Shown here piece by piece: positions 1-5,973 of a stretch of DNA of 10,729 nucleotides. This DNA comes from Paracoccaceae bacterium (GTDB taxonomy: Bacteria; Pseudomonadota; Alphaproteobacteria; Rhodobacterales; Rhodobacteraceae). The position numbers and the translations under genes were made by a program. The notes below the pieces were generated by a model. The model was given only the letters and a program-made list of their open reading frames with translations. It was not told where the DNA came from and did no database searches. How positions within the stretch are numbered: the first letter of the stretch is position 1; each line of letters opens with the position of its first letter. Where the stretch lies: positions 1 to 10,729 of the forward strand of contig SKMI01000123.1 in the NCBI GenBank assembly GCA_007121115.1, in the 5' to 3' direction.

Positions 1-1253
1 CTTTCGCTGATGAACAGCTGCAATTCGCCCGGTTCGCTGAAATCCACCTGCGTGGCCAGCAGGGTGAGCGAGGCGAGCCTGCCCTGCCCGTCGCGCGCCA
101 TCTGTGCGGCCTTGGCCGCCAGCAGGGTACCGCCCAGGCAATAGCCCATGCCATGGATCTTCTGCTTGGGCACGATCGCCTCGACCGCGCCAAAGGCTTC
201 TTCGATTGCGTCAAAGTAATCGGCCATGCCCATGTCGCGGTCTTCGGCCGTGGGGTTGCGCCATGACACCATGAACACGGTATAACCCTGTTCGACCAGA
301 TACTTGACCAGCGAATTATGCGGGCTGAGATCAAGGATGTAATATTTCATGATCCAGGCCGGCACGATCATGATCGGCTCGGCCTTGACCTTGTCGGTCT
401 GGGGGGCGTAATGGATCAGCTCCAGCAGATGGGTGCGGAACACCACCTTGCCCGGCGCCGTTGCCACCTCGCGGCCGGGCACGAAATCCTCGGCGCCCAC
501 GGCCGGTTTGCCGGACATGGTGCGCTCCCAGTCTTCCATAAAATGCTGCATCCCGCGCGCCAGATTGCCGCCGCCTTCGCGCATCGTGGCCGCGGCGACC
601 TCGGGGTTGGTGGCGATGAAGTTCGAAGGTGACACCGTGTCCAGCATCTGCCGCATGATGAAGGACACCACATGCGCCTCGCGCTCGGACAGGCCGTCGA
701 TGTCGCAGGCCGTGTTGTACCACCATTGCTGGGTCAGCAGAAAGCTCTGGTGCATGACGTTGTAGGGCCATTGCTGCCAAGCCTCGTGGTCGAAGCGGTG
801 ATCATGGGGCAGCGGATCAATGCAGCCCGGCGTGTTGGGGTCACGCGCAAGCTGGTTCATGTAGAGGCCAAGGCGCGTCGCCTTGCGCGCGGCTTTTTCG
901 GCCAGTTGCAGCTGCTTGCCGGGCGCGCCCATCAGGTGAACGCCCCAGTTGAAGAATGTCGATGCCAGCCCGTAAGGCGTCACCCCCAGCGTGAAGCGCG
1001 CAAGATGGGCGTTTGCAGCGCGATCCAGGCTTTTGGTGCTGTAGCGGTCCGGCAACTCGAAGGGCGAGCGGTGGACAAACTCGGGCGGCTCGGGCGCCAG
1101 ATCGCAGGGCTCGTCCGCCTGATCCTCCTGTTCATCGCGCGACTGCTGTTCATCGCGCGGCTCGGGGTTCGCATTTTCTGAAGCGGTCCGGCTTTCGCTC
1201 TGGGATTTTTCAGCGTCAATTCGCGTGTCGGGCATCTGGTCCTCTGAGGTCAT
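1..1253 (-). CDS. phaC: Poly(3-hydroxyalkanoate) synthase, 3' end outside window
   Basis: This gene polymerises (R)-3-hydroxyacyl-CoA into polyhydroxyalkanoate at the granule surface. The 417 visible residues contain an acidic, low-complexity leader (about 1-60) and a PHBC_N-like segment around 75-128 (LDRAANAHLARFTLG, then APGKQLQLAEKAARKA). A PhaC N-terminal domain follows at about 150-330 (WPYNVMHQSF, DTVSPSNF, NPEV), and then the start of the alpha/beta-hydrolase core. The lipase-like box GYCLGGT (370-376) supplies the nucleophile Cys372. The catalytic Asp and His lie beyond base 1. Known class I enzymes are about 570-650 aa, so roughly a third is missing. It is last in a phaA-phaB-phaC operon, 32 nt after phaB. 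An in-frame ATG at 1235 has an AGAGGA 4 nt upstream and could be the true start, whereas 1253 lacks a clear ribosome site. The family call is very secure; the class I assignment is inferred from the N-terminal architecture. Confidence 0.95.
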   Translation of the reverse strand, partial: MTSEDQMPDTRIDAEKSQSESRTASENANPEPRDEQQSRDEQEDQADEPCDLAPEPPEFVHRSPFELPDRYSTKSLDRAANAHLARFTLGVTPYGLASTFFNWGVHLMGAPGKQLQLAEKAARKATRLGLYMNQLARDPNTPGCIDPLPHDHRFDHEAWQQWPYNVMHQSFLLTQQWWYNTACDIDGLSEREAHVVSFIMRQMLDTVSPSNFIATNPEVAAATMREGGGNLARGMQHFMEDWERTMSGKPAVGAEDFVPGREVATAPGKVVFRTHLLELIHYAPQTDKVKAEPIMIVPAWIMKYYILDLSPHNSLVKYLVEQGYTVFMVSWRNPTAEDRDMGMADYFDAIEEAFGAVEAIVPKQKIHGMGYCLGGTLLAAKAAQMARDGQGRLASLTLLATQVDFSEPGELQLFISE

Positions 1254-1285
1254 GACTGTGGATAAATGGAATGGGGCCAGGGCAC

Positions 1286-2017
1286 CTAGCCCATGCGTAG
1301 CCCGCCGTTGACGGTCAGCGTGGCGCCCGTGATGTAGCCCGCGTCGTCCGAGGCCAGGAACTGCACGCAGCGGCCGATCTCGTCAGGATCGGCCAGACGC
1401 GAAAGGGGTATCTGTTTGAGAAGCTTCTCAACCAGCTTGTCAGGCACCGCTTCAACCATGGCCGTGTCGGCATAGCCCGGCGCGATCGCATTGACGGTAA
1501 TCCCCTTGGCGGCGGATTCGTGGGCCAGTGCGCGGGTAAACCCCTCAACCCCGGCCTTTGCCGCGCAATAATTCGTCTGGCCCGCCTGCCCATGCGCGGC
1601 ATTGACCGACGAGATGTTGATGATGCGCCCGAAACCGCGTTCGCGCATCCCGCCGATCACCTGGCGCGTGACGTTGAACATGGAGCCCAGATCGATCCGC
1701 AGCACGGCGTCCCAATCCGCGCGATCCATCTTGTGGAACATGACATCCTTGTTGCACCCGGCATTGTTGACCAGAATATCCACCGGTCCGATGGCCTCTT
1801 CAACGTCTTTCATGCCCTGCACGCAGGCGTCGTAATCGCTCACATCCCACTCGAAAACCGGCATGCCGGTTTCGTCGGCGAAGGCCTTTGCCTGATCCCC
1901 CGCGCCCAGATGGGAAACGGCCACGCGCACGCCCGCATCCTCCAGCGCCCGTGCTGCCGCAGCGCCAAGTCCTTGAACGCCGCCCGTCACAAGGGCGGTT
2001 CTGGTTTGATCACTCAT
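1286..2017 (-). CDS. phaB: Acetoacetyl-CoA reductase
   Basis: PhaB reduces acetoacetyl-CoA to (R)-3-hydroxybutyryl-CoA in the cytosol, normally with NADPH, and so supplies monomer to PhaC. The 243-aa protein is a classical short-chain dehydrogenase of the usual length. It shows the nucleotide-binding motif TGGVQGLG (11-18), NNAG (84-87), a catalytic Ser near 137 (ISSVNA), and the Tyr150-x3-Lys154 pair (YCAAK). The C-terminus VNGGLRMG resembles the PhaB/FabG-like ending VNGG-x-x-M. The residue at the end of the second beta-strand is Ser/His rather than Asp (AVSHLG), which fits NADP rather than NAD, although this is inferred. The start at 2017 has AAGGA 8 nt upstream. The gene lies 42 nt after phaA and 32 nt before phaC, so the three are probably cotranscribed. 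FabG is the main alternative, but operon position and sequence favour PhaB. Confidence 0.95.
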   Translation of the reverse strand: MSDQTRTALVTGGVQGLGAAAARALEDAGVRVAVSHLGAGDQAKAFADETGMPVFEWDVSDYDACVQGMKDVEEAIGPVDILVNNAGCNKDVMFHKMDRADWDAVLRIDLGSMFNVTRQVIGGMRERGFGRIINISSVNAAHGQAGQTNYCAAKAGVEGFTRALAHESAAKGITVNAIAPGYADTAMVEAVPDKLVEKLLKQIPLSRLADPDEIGRCVQFLASDDAGYITGATLTVNGGLRMG

Positions 2018-2059
2018 GTACCTGTTCCTTTCCGTCTGGTTTTCGTGCGGCCGGGGGCA

Positions 2060-3247
2060 TCACCCCTCGCGCTCCAGCAACAAGGCGATGCCCTGCCCGC
2101 CACCGATGCACAGCGTGACAAGCCCGCGCCGAAGACCATCCCGCGCCATGGAATGCATCAGCCGGGTGGCAAGGATGGCCCCGGTCGCCCCGATCGGATG
2201 GCCATGCGCGATGGCGCCCCCTTCGGGATTGACGCAATCCTCGGACAACCCAAGCTCATTGGCCACGGCGATGGCGATGGCGGCGAACGCCTCGTTGATC
2301 TCGGCGCGCTCCACATCGCCTGCCGACCATCCGGCGCGCTCAAGCGCCTGCTGCACCGCAGGCACCGGACCCAGCCCGAACATGCCCGGTGCAACAGCCC
2401 CCACGCCGCTGGCCACCAGCCGCGCGGCAACCTCAAGCCCGTGTTCGGCCGCAAACCCCGCCGTGGTGACAATCATCGCCGCCGCGCCCGAATTGAGCCC
2501 CGGCGCGTTTCCTGCGGTGATGGTTCCATCCTTGCGGAATGCGGGGCGCAGCTTGGCCAGTCCTTCGGCGGTGGCGTCCGCGCGATTCGATTCGTCCTCC
2601 TTGAATTCGGTATTGCCCGATTTGGCCTTGACCTCCACGGGCAGGATTTCATCGGCGAAATGGCTCGCCTCCTGCGCCCTGGAAAACCGCTGGTGCGACC
2701 GTGCCGCCCAGGCGTCCTGCGCCTCGCGGCTGATCTGGTGTTCGGCAACCAGGTCTTCGGTATGCCAGCCGGAATGTTCGCCCGAAAAGGCATCATTGAG
2801 CCCGTCGCGCAACATGGCGTCATCGATCCTGCCCGGCCCCATCCGGTAGCCCCAGCGGGCGCGATCCAGCAGATAGGGGGCCTGATCCATGTTCTCCATG
2901 CCGCCTGCGATCACGCACTCGGCCTCGCCCAGACGCACAAGCCGCGCGGCCGAGGCAATCGCCTCGGCCCCCGATCCGCAGACGCGGTTGACGGTCATGG
3001 CCGGCACCGATTCGGGCAGGCCACCGTTGAGCGTGGCCTGCCGCGCGGGGTTCATGCCCGCCCCCGCCTGGATCACATTGCCGAACACGACCGACGAGAC
3101 CTTTTCGGGCGCAAGGCCGCTGCGCCGGACCGTCTCGCCGATGACCAGCGCGCCCAGATCGGGCGCGGCAATGGCCTTCAGGCTGCCGCCGAATTTGCCG
3201 ATGGCCGTACGGACGGGATGACACAGAACGATTTCAGTATCTTGCAT
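2060..3247 (-). CDS. phaA: Acetyl-CoA acetyltransferase (beta-ketothiolase)
   Basis: This thiolase condenses two acetyl-CoA into acetoacetyl-CoA, the first step of PHB synthesis. The 395-aa length matches the roughly 390-aa family. The acyl-accepting cysteine is Cys90 in NRVCGSG. The other catalytic motifs are NEAFAA (318-323), GHPIGATGA with His350, and the base Cys380 in CIGGGQG. The start at 3247 (MQDTEIV) is chosen because it aligns with thiolase N-termini and has a purine-rich AAGGGGAAAG upstream; an in-frame ATG 68 codons earlier would run through a hairpin and non-coding sequence. The segment where many acetoacetyl-CoA thiolases read HMGTTAENV here reads HSGWHTEDLV, so the Met associated with that pocket is absent and substrate range may differ. 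It is the first gene of the phaA-phaB-phaC operon. A degradative acyl-CoA thiolase is the alternative, but the neighbours argue for PhaA. Confidence 0.93.
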   Translation of the reverse strand: MQDTEIVLCHPVRTAIGKFGGSLKAIAAPDLGALVIGETVRRSGLAPEKVSSVVFGNVIQAGAGMNPARQATLNGGLPESVPAMTVNRVCGSGAEAIASAARLVRLGEAECVIAGGMENMDQAPYLLDRARWGYRMGPGRIDDAMLRDGLNDAFSGEHSGWHTEDLVAEHQISREAQDAWAARSHQRFSRAQEASHFADEILPVEVKAKSGNTEFKEDESNRADATAEGLAKLRPAFRKDGTITAGNAPGLNSGAAAMIVTTAGFAAEHGLEVAARLVASGVGAVAPGMFGLGPVPAVQQALERAGWSAGDVERAEINEAFAAIAIAVANELGLSEDCVNPEGGAIAHGHPIGATGAILATRLMHSMARDGLRRGLVTLCIGGGQGIALLLEREG

Positions 3248-3268
3248 GATCAAAGTTCTTTCCCCTTG

Positions 3269-3300
3269 GATGCTCTGGCATTGCGTCCTGCCAGAGCATC
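3269..3300 (-). promoter_or_regulatory. Perfect hairpin in the probable phaA leader
   Basis: The arms GATGCTCTGGCA (3269-3280) and TGCCAGAGCATC (3289-3300) are perfectly complementary over 12 bp around an 8-nt loop. The element ends 21 nt before the phaA ATG, just ahead of its purine-rich ribosome site. It could be an mRNA-stabilising or attenuating leader hairpin, or a dimeric repressor operator. No T-run follows on the minus strand, so a Rho-independent terminator is unlikely in that direction. On the plus strand it is followed only by a weak pyrimidine stretch (tcgtcttt). Confidence 0.6.
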
Positions 3301-3404
3301 GGTCGTCTTTCAGGTCTGGCAGGGCCAATTGCCCCTCCGGGACAATGCCCGCAGCGCGCATGCCCAACGCCGCGCCGCCCCTGGCGCGGCACTGACACGC
3401 CGCC

Positions 3405-3432
3405 GGATTCGAACGGACCTTACCCGCTCGGC
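3405..3432 (-). other. tRNA-like remnant (D-arm next to T-loop)
   Basis: On the minus strand, GCCGAGCGGGTAAGG (3432-3418) resembles the D-arm box of tRNA-Ser/Tyr/Leu. Three nucleotides later, GTTCGAATCC (3414-3405) matches the nearly invariant T-loop. The anticodon and variable arms that should separate them are missing, the T-stem has a C:C mismatch, and no paired acceptor plus CCA is present in register. It is therefore not a functional tRNA. It may be a deletion remnant or a coincidence in GC-rich DNA. Confidence 0.25.
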
Positions 3433-3444
3433 GATCCCGCGCCA

Positions 3445-3458
3445 TTAACACGCGTTAA
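3445..3458 (-). promoter_or_regulatory. CRP/FNR-type dyad upstream of phaA
   Basis: TTAAC-ACGC-GTTAA is a dyad with perfect 5-bp arms, and the flanking bases extend the symmetry to CATTAAC/GTTAATG (3443-3460). Reading toward phaA, a -10-like TAAGGT (3422-3417) begins after 22 nt. That places the dyad centre about 41 bp before the predicted start, and gives a leader of about 160 nt. The TTAAC-N4-GTTAA pattern resembles the box of PrfA, a CRP/FNR-family activator. Which regulator binds here is unknown. Confidence 0.4.
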
Positions 3459-3550
3459 TGTCGTCCGGTTGCAGGGCGGGTTATCAAACCCCAGTGCCAA
3501 CTTGGGTGCGCGGTGCTGATCCGATCCGCGCAAGACCGCGTCTGCGTCGT

Positions 3551-3564
3551 ATAACCCGGGTTAA
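3551..3564 (+). promoter_or_regulatory. CRP/FNR-type dyad upstream of the proline-rich gene
   Basis: ATAAC-CCGG-GTTAA differs by one base from the TTAAC-N4-GTTAA dyad 106 bp away, and contains the perfect 12-bp palindrome TAACCCGGGTTA (3552-3563). A weak -10-like TACCCT (3587-3592) starts after 22 nt. The dyad lies about 83 nt before the ATG at 3641. Both sites share the 7-mer GTTAATG on the plus strand. Confidence 0.35.
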
Positions 3565-3640
3565 TGCACCCGGTTCGCACCGTTGCTACCCTTTTACGGC
3601 TGGTCGCCATCGGCGTCCGCAACAAGGAGTCACTTCGCCC

Positions 3641-3838
3641 ATGACAGCAGCCCCACAAGACCCGAAGCCGGACGAAACCCCCGCGCCAATGCCAGAGGTG
3701 CCGGAACAACCTGTTCGGGAGGTGCCCACCCCGCCGGATGAAACCCCCCGGCCACCAAGGGAAACACCGCTGCCCGGGCCTTCCGAAGCCCCGCCTCTGC
3801 CGGATGAGGTGCCAGCCGGGCCACCTGACGAAGCCTGA
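3641..3838 (+). CDS. Small proline-rich acidic protein
   Basis: This 65-aa protein has no recognisable fold or function. It is built mostly of Pro, Glu, Asp and Ala in short Pro-Asp-Glu units (PPDETP, PLPDEVP, ending PPDEA), with no hydrophobic stretch, signal peptide or cysteine. It is therefore probably intrinsically disordered and cytosolic. The start at 3641 is supported by AAGGAG upstream, although the 11-nt spacing is on the long side. An in-frame ATG at 3458 would give a longer Arg-rich N-terminus running over a dyad and looks wrong. The gene is divergent from phaA and 124 nt before a dehydrogenase gene on the same strand. It could be a spurious reading frame, but biased composition beginning exactly after a ribosome site argues for a real gene. 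Confidence 0.6.
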   Translation: MTAAPQDPKPDETPAPMPEVPEQPVREVPTPPDETPRPPRETPLPGPSEAPPLPDEVPAGPPDEA

Positions 3839-3962
3839 CCGGCATCGCTCACAAGGGCAACGATCAGACAGTCGCGCGTGCGGCAAGATGCTGTGCCGCA
3901 CCGCACTTCCCGCGGCGCAGGAGATCCCGAAGCTGCATCAGCAAACGCAAAAGGAACATTGC

Positions 3963-4733
3963 ATGAAACGTCTGAACGGAAAAACCTGTCTCGTCACCGG
4001 TGCCGGCAAGGGCATCGGCAGGGCCACCTGCCTGCGCCTGGCTGAAGAAGGCGCACATGTCGCCGTCACCGATATCGAGGATGACGATGGCAAGGCCGTA
4101 TGCGACAGCATCACGGAACAGGGTGGCACAGCGCACTACTGGCACCTTGACGTCACAGACCCCGACGCGGTGCGCAAAGTGTTCGATGCCGTTGCCGACC
4201 GCTTTGGCCAGATCGATGTGCTGGTGAACAACGCCGGCATTGCCGGGGCCAACAAACCGACCCACGAAATCGACCCCGAGGAGTGGCGCAAGGTGATCGA
4301 GGTCAACGTGAATGCCGTCTTCTACTGCACCAGGGCGGCCATTCCTCATCTGAAAAAGGCCGGCGGTGGCAGCATCGTCAACCTGTCCTCGATCTACGGC
4401 CTGGTCGGCGCGCCCGATCTGCCGCCCTATCACGCCTCCAAGGGGGCGGTGCGGCTGATGAGCAAGACCGACGCGCTGCTTTATGCAAGCGAAGGCATCC
4501 GCGTGAATTCGGTCCATCCCGGCTTCATCTGGACGCCGCTGGTGGCCGAGCTTGCCGAGGCGTCGGAGGAGGGCGCGGAAGCGTTTCGCAAGGGGCTTGA
4601 TGACCTGCACCCCATCGGCCATGTGGGCGCGCCCGAAGATATCGCAGCCGGGGTTGCCTATCTGGCATCCGATGACGCAAAATTCGTGACCGGATCGGAA
4701 CTTGTCATCGATGGCGGGTACACCGCACGCTAA
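3963..4733 (+). CDS. Short-chain dehydrogenase/reductase
   Basis: This 256-aa protein is a classical SDR oxidoreductase that should interconvert an alcohol and a carbonyl in the cytosol. It has TGAGKGIG (12-19), NNAG (89-92), Ser142/Ser143 (LSSIYG), Tyr156-x3-Lys160 (YHASK), and the C-terminal VIDGGYTA common in glucose-1-dehydrogenase-like and cyclohexanol-dehydrogenase-like members. Asp37 at the end of the second strand (VTDIED) points to NAD(H), in contrast to the neighbouring PhaB. The start has AAAGGA 7 nt upstream. The substrate cannot be told from sequence. Its place next to a PHA operon allows a 3-hydroxyacid or 3-hydroxyacyl-CoA dehydrogenase role, but SDRs are too diverse for that to be more than a guess. 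Confidence 0.9.
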   Translation: MKRLNGKTCLVTGAGKGIGRATCLRLAEEGAHVAVTDIEDDDGKAVCDSITEQGGTAHYWHLDVTDPDAVRKVFDAVADRFGQIDVLVNNAGIAGANKPTHEIDPEEWRKVIEVNVNAVFYCTRAAIPHLKKAGGGSIVNLSSIYGLVGAPDLPPYHASKGAVRLMSKTDALLYASEGIRVNSVHPGFIWTPLVAELAEASEEGAEAFRKGLDDLHPIGHVGAPEDIAAGVAYLASDDAKFVTGSELVIDGGYTAR

Positions 4734-4742
4734 CCGGAGCAT

Positions 4743-4779
4743 CCGCGCGCGCGCCGGGCTGCCACGTTCACGCGCGCGG
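4743..4779. other. GC inverted repeat between the SDR and DUF3008 genes
   Basis: CCGCGCGCG (4743-4751) and CGCGCGCGG (4771-4779) pair perfectly across a 19-nt loop, starting 9 nt after the dehydrogenase stop. No T-run follows, so it is at most a weak terminator or an mRNA 3'-end stabiliser. Alternating CG sequence makes a chance match more likely. Confidence 0.3.
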
Positions 4780-4807
4780 GCCCATCAACCGGAAGGACTG
4801 CATCATC

Positions 4808-4999
4808 ATGCCCGCAAAATCGAAAGCCCAGCAAAAAGCGGCCGGGGCCGCGCTGGCTGTCAAACGGGGCGAGGCGGATAAATCCGACCTCCAGGGGGCC
4901 TCGAAGGAGATGTTCGAAACCATGAGCGAAGAAGAACTGGAAGACTTCGCCGCAACGCCCCGCGAAGATCTGCCCGAGAAGGTCGACGGCGACGACTGA
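4808..4999 (+). CDS. DUF3008 family protein
   Basis: This 63-aa hydrophilic protein closely fits the small DUF3008 family. It has the conserved N-terminus MPAKSKAQQKAAGAAL, the block LQGASKEMFETM (29-40), SEEELEDFA, and a C-terminal LPEKV. The function of the family is unknown; its high charge and lack of hydrophobic segments suggest a cytosolic, probably flexible protein. The start has GGAAGGA about 10 nt upstream. It follows the dehydrogenase gene by 74 nt on the same strand and converges with the coiled-coil pair. The family call rests on recall of the pattern, with no search run. Confidence 0.85.
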   Translation: MPAKSKAQQKAAGAALAVKRGEADKSDLQGASKEMFETMSEEELEDFAATPREDLPEKVDGDD

Positions 5000-5038
5000 C
5001 CGGCCCGCACGCCAGCTGCGCGCAGGCCGGAAAGCCGT

Positions 5039-5062
5039 GGTCGCCGGGCCATCGGGCGAACC
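5039..5062. terminator. Possible bidirectional terminator hairpin
   Basis: GGTCGCC (5039-5045) can pair with GGCGAACC (5055-5062) with one bulged base. It lies between two convergent genes, 2 nt from the minus-strand stop. A second bulged stem, CCGGCC (5000-5005) with GGCCGG (5025-5030), lies just after the DUF3008 stop. Neither has a clear T-tract, so the call rests mainly on position. Confidence 0.3.
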
Positions 5063-5064
5063 GA

Positions 5065-5532
5065 TCAATTGTTTTCGGACTCGCCGTCAGTGGTTTCCCA
5101 CAGATCCGAGAACGCATCCCAAGCATTGGCGAAGCCTGCCATCAGCTCGTCCCAGGCGCTGCTGGTGCTTTCCTGCAGCGCGCCATAACGCTCGCCCAGC
5201 ACGTTGCGGGCCTGCCGCAATGAGCGCAACTGCTCACGGCCCGCTTCTTTCGCAGCGTCATCCAAGTCGGCCCAGTTCTCGCGCAAGGTTTCTTCCCGGC
5301 GCTCGATCTCGGTATCCAGGCGATCCAGGGTCTCGCGCACGGTGGCCAGGGCTTCGTCACGCTCCTGCGCGGAATACTCCGCAACAGCCTCCATCGCCTC
5401 GGAGACTTCGGCGCGCACATCCTCTACCGTGGTCGGCTCGGCATCGTCCTGCCCAAGGGCGGGCAGCGCAAGGGCGCAACTCAGCGCCCCGGCCAAGGCG
5501 CCGGCCTTCAGTCGGCTGGTGTGGAAATTCAT
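5065..5532 (-). CDS. Exported coiled-coil protein, sll1863-like
   Basis: This 155-aa protein begins with a signal peptide: basic MNFHTSRLK, then a hydrophobic Ala/Leu run (11-25), and a probable cleavage site around ALPALGQ-D (22-29). The mature part should be periplasmic. Residues 35-120 are highly charged, with heptad-like Glu/Arg/Leu spacing that predicts a coiled coil. The C-terminus carries SAWDELMAGFANAWDAF (125-141). That motif matches the upstream neighbour, so the two are paralogues with different destinations. The start at 5532 is preferred because GAGGG lies 8 nt upstream. ATGs at 5538 and 5547 are also in frame, and the one at 5547 overlaps the previous stop as ATGA, so translational coupling is possible. 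The function is unknown; a stress or envelope-protective role is only inferred. Confidence 0.85.
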   Translation of the reverse strand: MNFHTSRLKAGALAGALSCALALPALGQDDAEPTTVEDVRAEVSEAMEAVAEYSAQERDEALATVRETLDRLDTEIERREETLRENWADLDDAAKEAGREQLRSLRQARNVLGERYGALQESTSSAWDELMAGFANAWDAFSDLWETTDGESENN

Positions 5533-5543
5533 CGCCATCGCCC

Positions 5544-5831
5544 TCATTTGAAACGCGCTTTCGCACTTTCGAAAGTGTTCGTGGCCTTCTCCCAGATGCT
5601 CTCGAAGCCTGCCTTGATGTCGTCCCACGCGCTGTCGCTGGCCTCGGCCATCTCGTCGAGCTTTGCCTTGGCCACGTCACGTTGGGCACGCAGGTCCTTG
5701 AGCTGGTCTTCGTATTCGATCTTTGCGCCGACCTTGGCCTCATCGGCCTTGGCCTGCAATTTTTCGATATCTGCATTCCACTGCTCGATCCGAGCCTTGG
5801 CCTTTTCGACATACTGTTCGCGGTCGGACAT
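5544..5831 (-). CDS. Small cytosolic coiled-coil protein, sll1863-like stress family
   Basis: This 95-aa protein is almost entirely charged helix (MSDREQYVEK, then Lys/Glu/Ala heptads to about residue 62), followed by SAWDDIKAGFESIWEKA (67-83). The pattern resembles the family annotated as sll1863 stress-response proteins and is also reminiscent of phasins. No signal peptide or membrane segment is present. The ATG at 5831 has a strong AAGGAG 6 nt upstream; a longer frame from 5903 has an unlikely Cys/Pro-rich leader. Its stop overlaps a possible ATGA start of the exported paralogue, so the two form an operon. It is divergent from the cupin gene, with a FNR-like dyad in the shared gap. Its proximity to PHA genes makes granule association possible, but nothing in the sequence proves it. 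Confidence 0.87.
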   Translation of the reverse strand: MSDREQYVEKAKARIEQWNADIEKLQAKADEAKVGAKIEYEDQLKDLRAQRDVAKAKLDEMAEASDSAWDDIKAGFESIWEKATNTFESAKARFK

Positions 5832-5902
5832 GATGGTCTCCTTGCGATTGGGTTGGAGTTTTGCGTATCCCGGATCTTGAACACACTTGCAGGACCCTGG
5901 CA

Positions 5903-5916
5903 TTGATCTGGGTTAA
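5903..5916. promoter_or_regulatory. FNR-like dyad between the divergent coiled-coil and cupin genes
   Basis: TTGAT-CTGG-GTTAA matches the FNR/FixK half-site TTGAT exactly on the left, and has one change from GTCAA on the right. It is 57 nt from the cupin ATG and 71 nt from the coiled-coil ATG. Toward the cupin, CATGCT (5940-5945) starts after 23 nt. Toward the coiled-coil pair, CAAGAT (5879-5874) also starts after 23 nt. One central site could therefore activate both directions from a near -41.5 position. Confidence 0.5.
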
Positions 5917-5973
5917 GGACGGGTGGCGGCCTGTGTGGTCATGCTGCAGAGGCTTGAACAAGGAGACCCGATC

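Larger units (their letters stand above)
3301..3640. other. Intergenic control region between phaA and the proline-rich gene
   Basis: No convincing gene is visible here. From left to right it contains an 8-bp GC hairpin (GCCGCGCC at 3369-3376 and GGCGCGGC at 3383-3390), then a minus-strand tRNA-like fragment (3405-3432). Two 14-bp dyads follow (3445-3458 and 3551-3564), listed separately. Between the dyads (3461-3550) I see nothing recognisable. The phaA operon and the proline-rich gene are divergent across this block, so it should carry promoters for both. Confidence 0.6.

Noticed and set aside
1415..1432. 16-bp palindrome TTGAGAAGCTTCTCAA
   Set aside because: It lies inside phaB coding sequence and has a 6-bp rather than 4-bp spacer, so it does not fit the dyad series. 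Its codons are the ordinary Val-Glu-Lys-Leu-Leu stretch.
3405..3432. Functional tRNA gene on the minus strand
   Set aside because: The anticodon arm is missing, the T-stem has a mismatch, and no acceptor stem lies in register.
1520..3448. 642-codon plus-strand open frame opposite phaB and phaA
   Set aside because: It is antisense to phaA and phaB, whose active-site motifs are all present, and it crosses the phaA leader hairpin. No recognisable domain.
3864..4742. 292-codon minus-strand open frame opposite the SDR gene
   Set aside because: It is the complement of a well-conserved SDR gene that has its own ribosome site.
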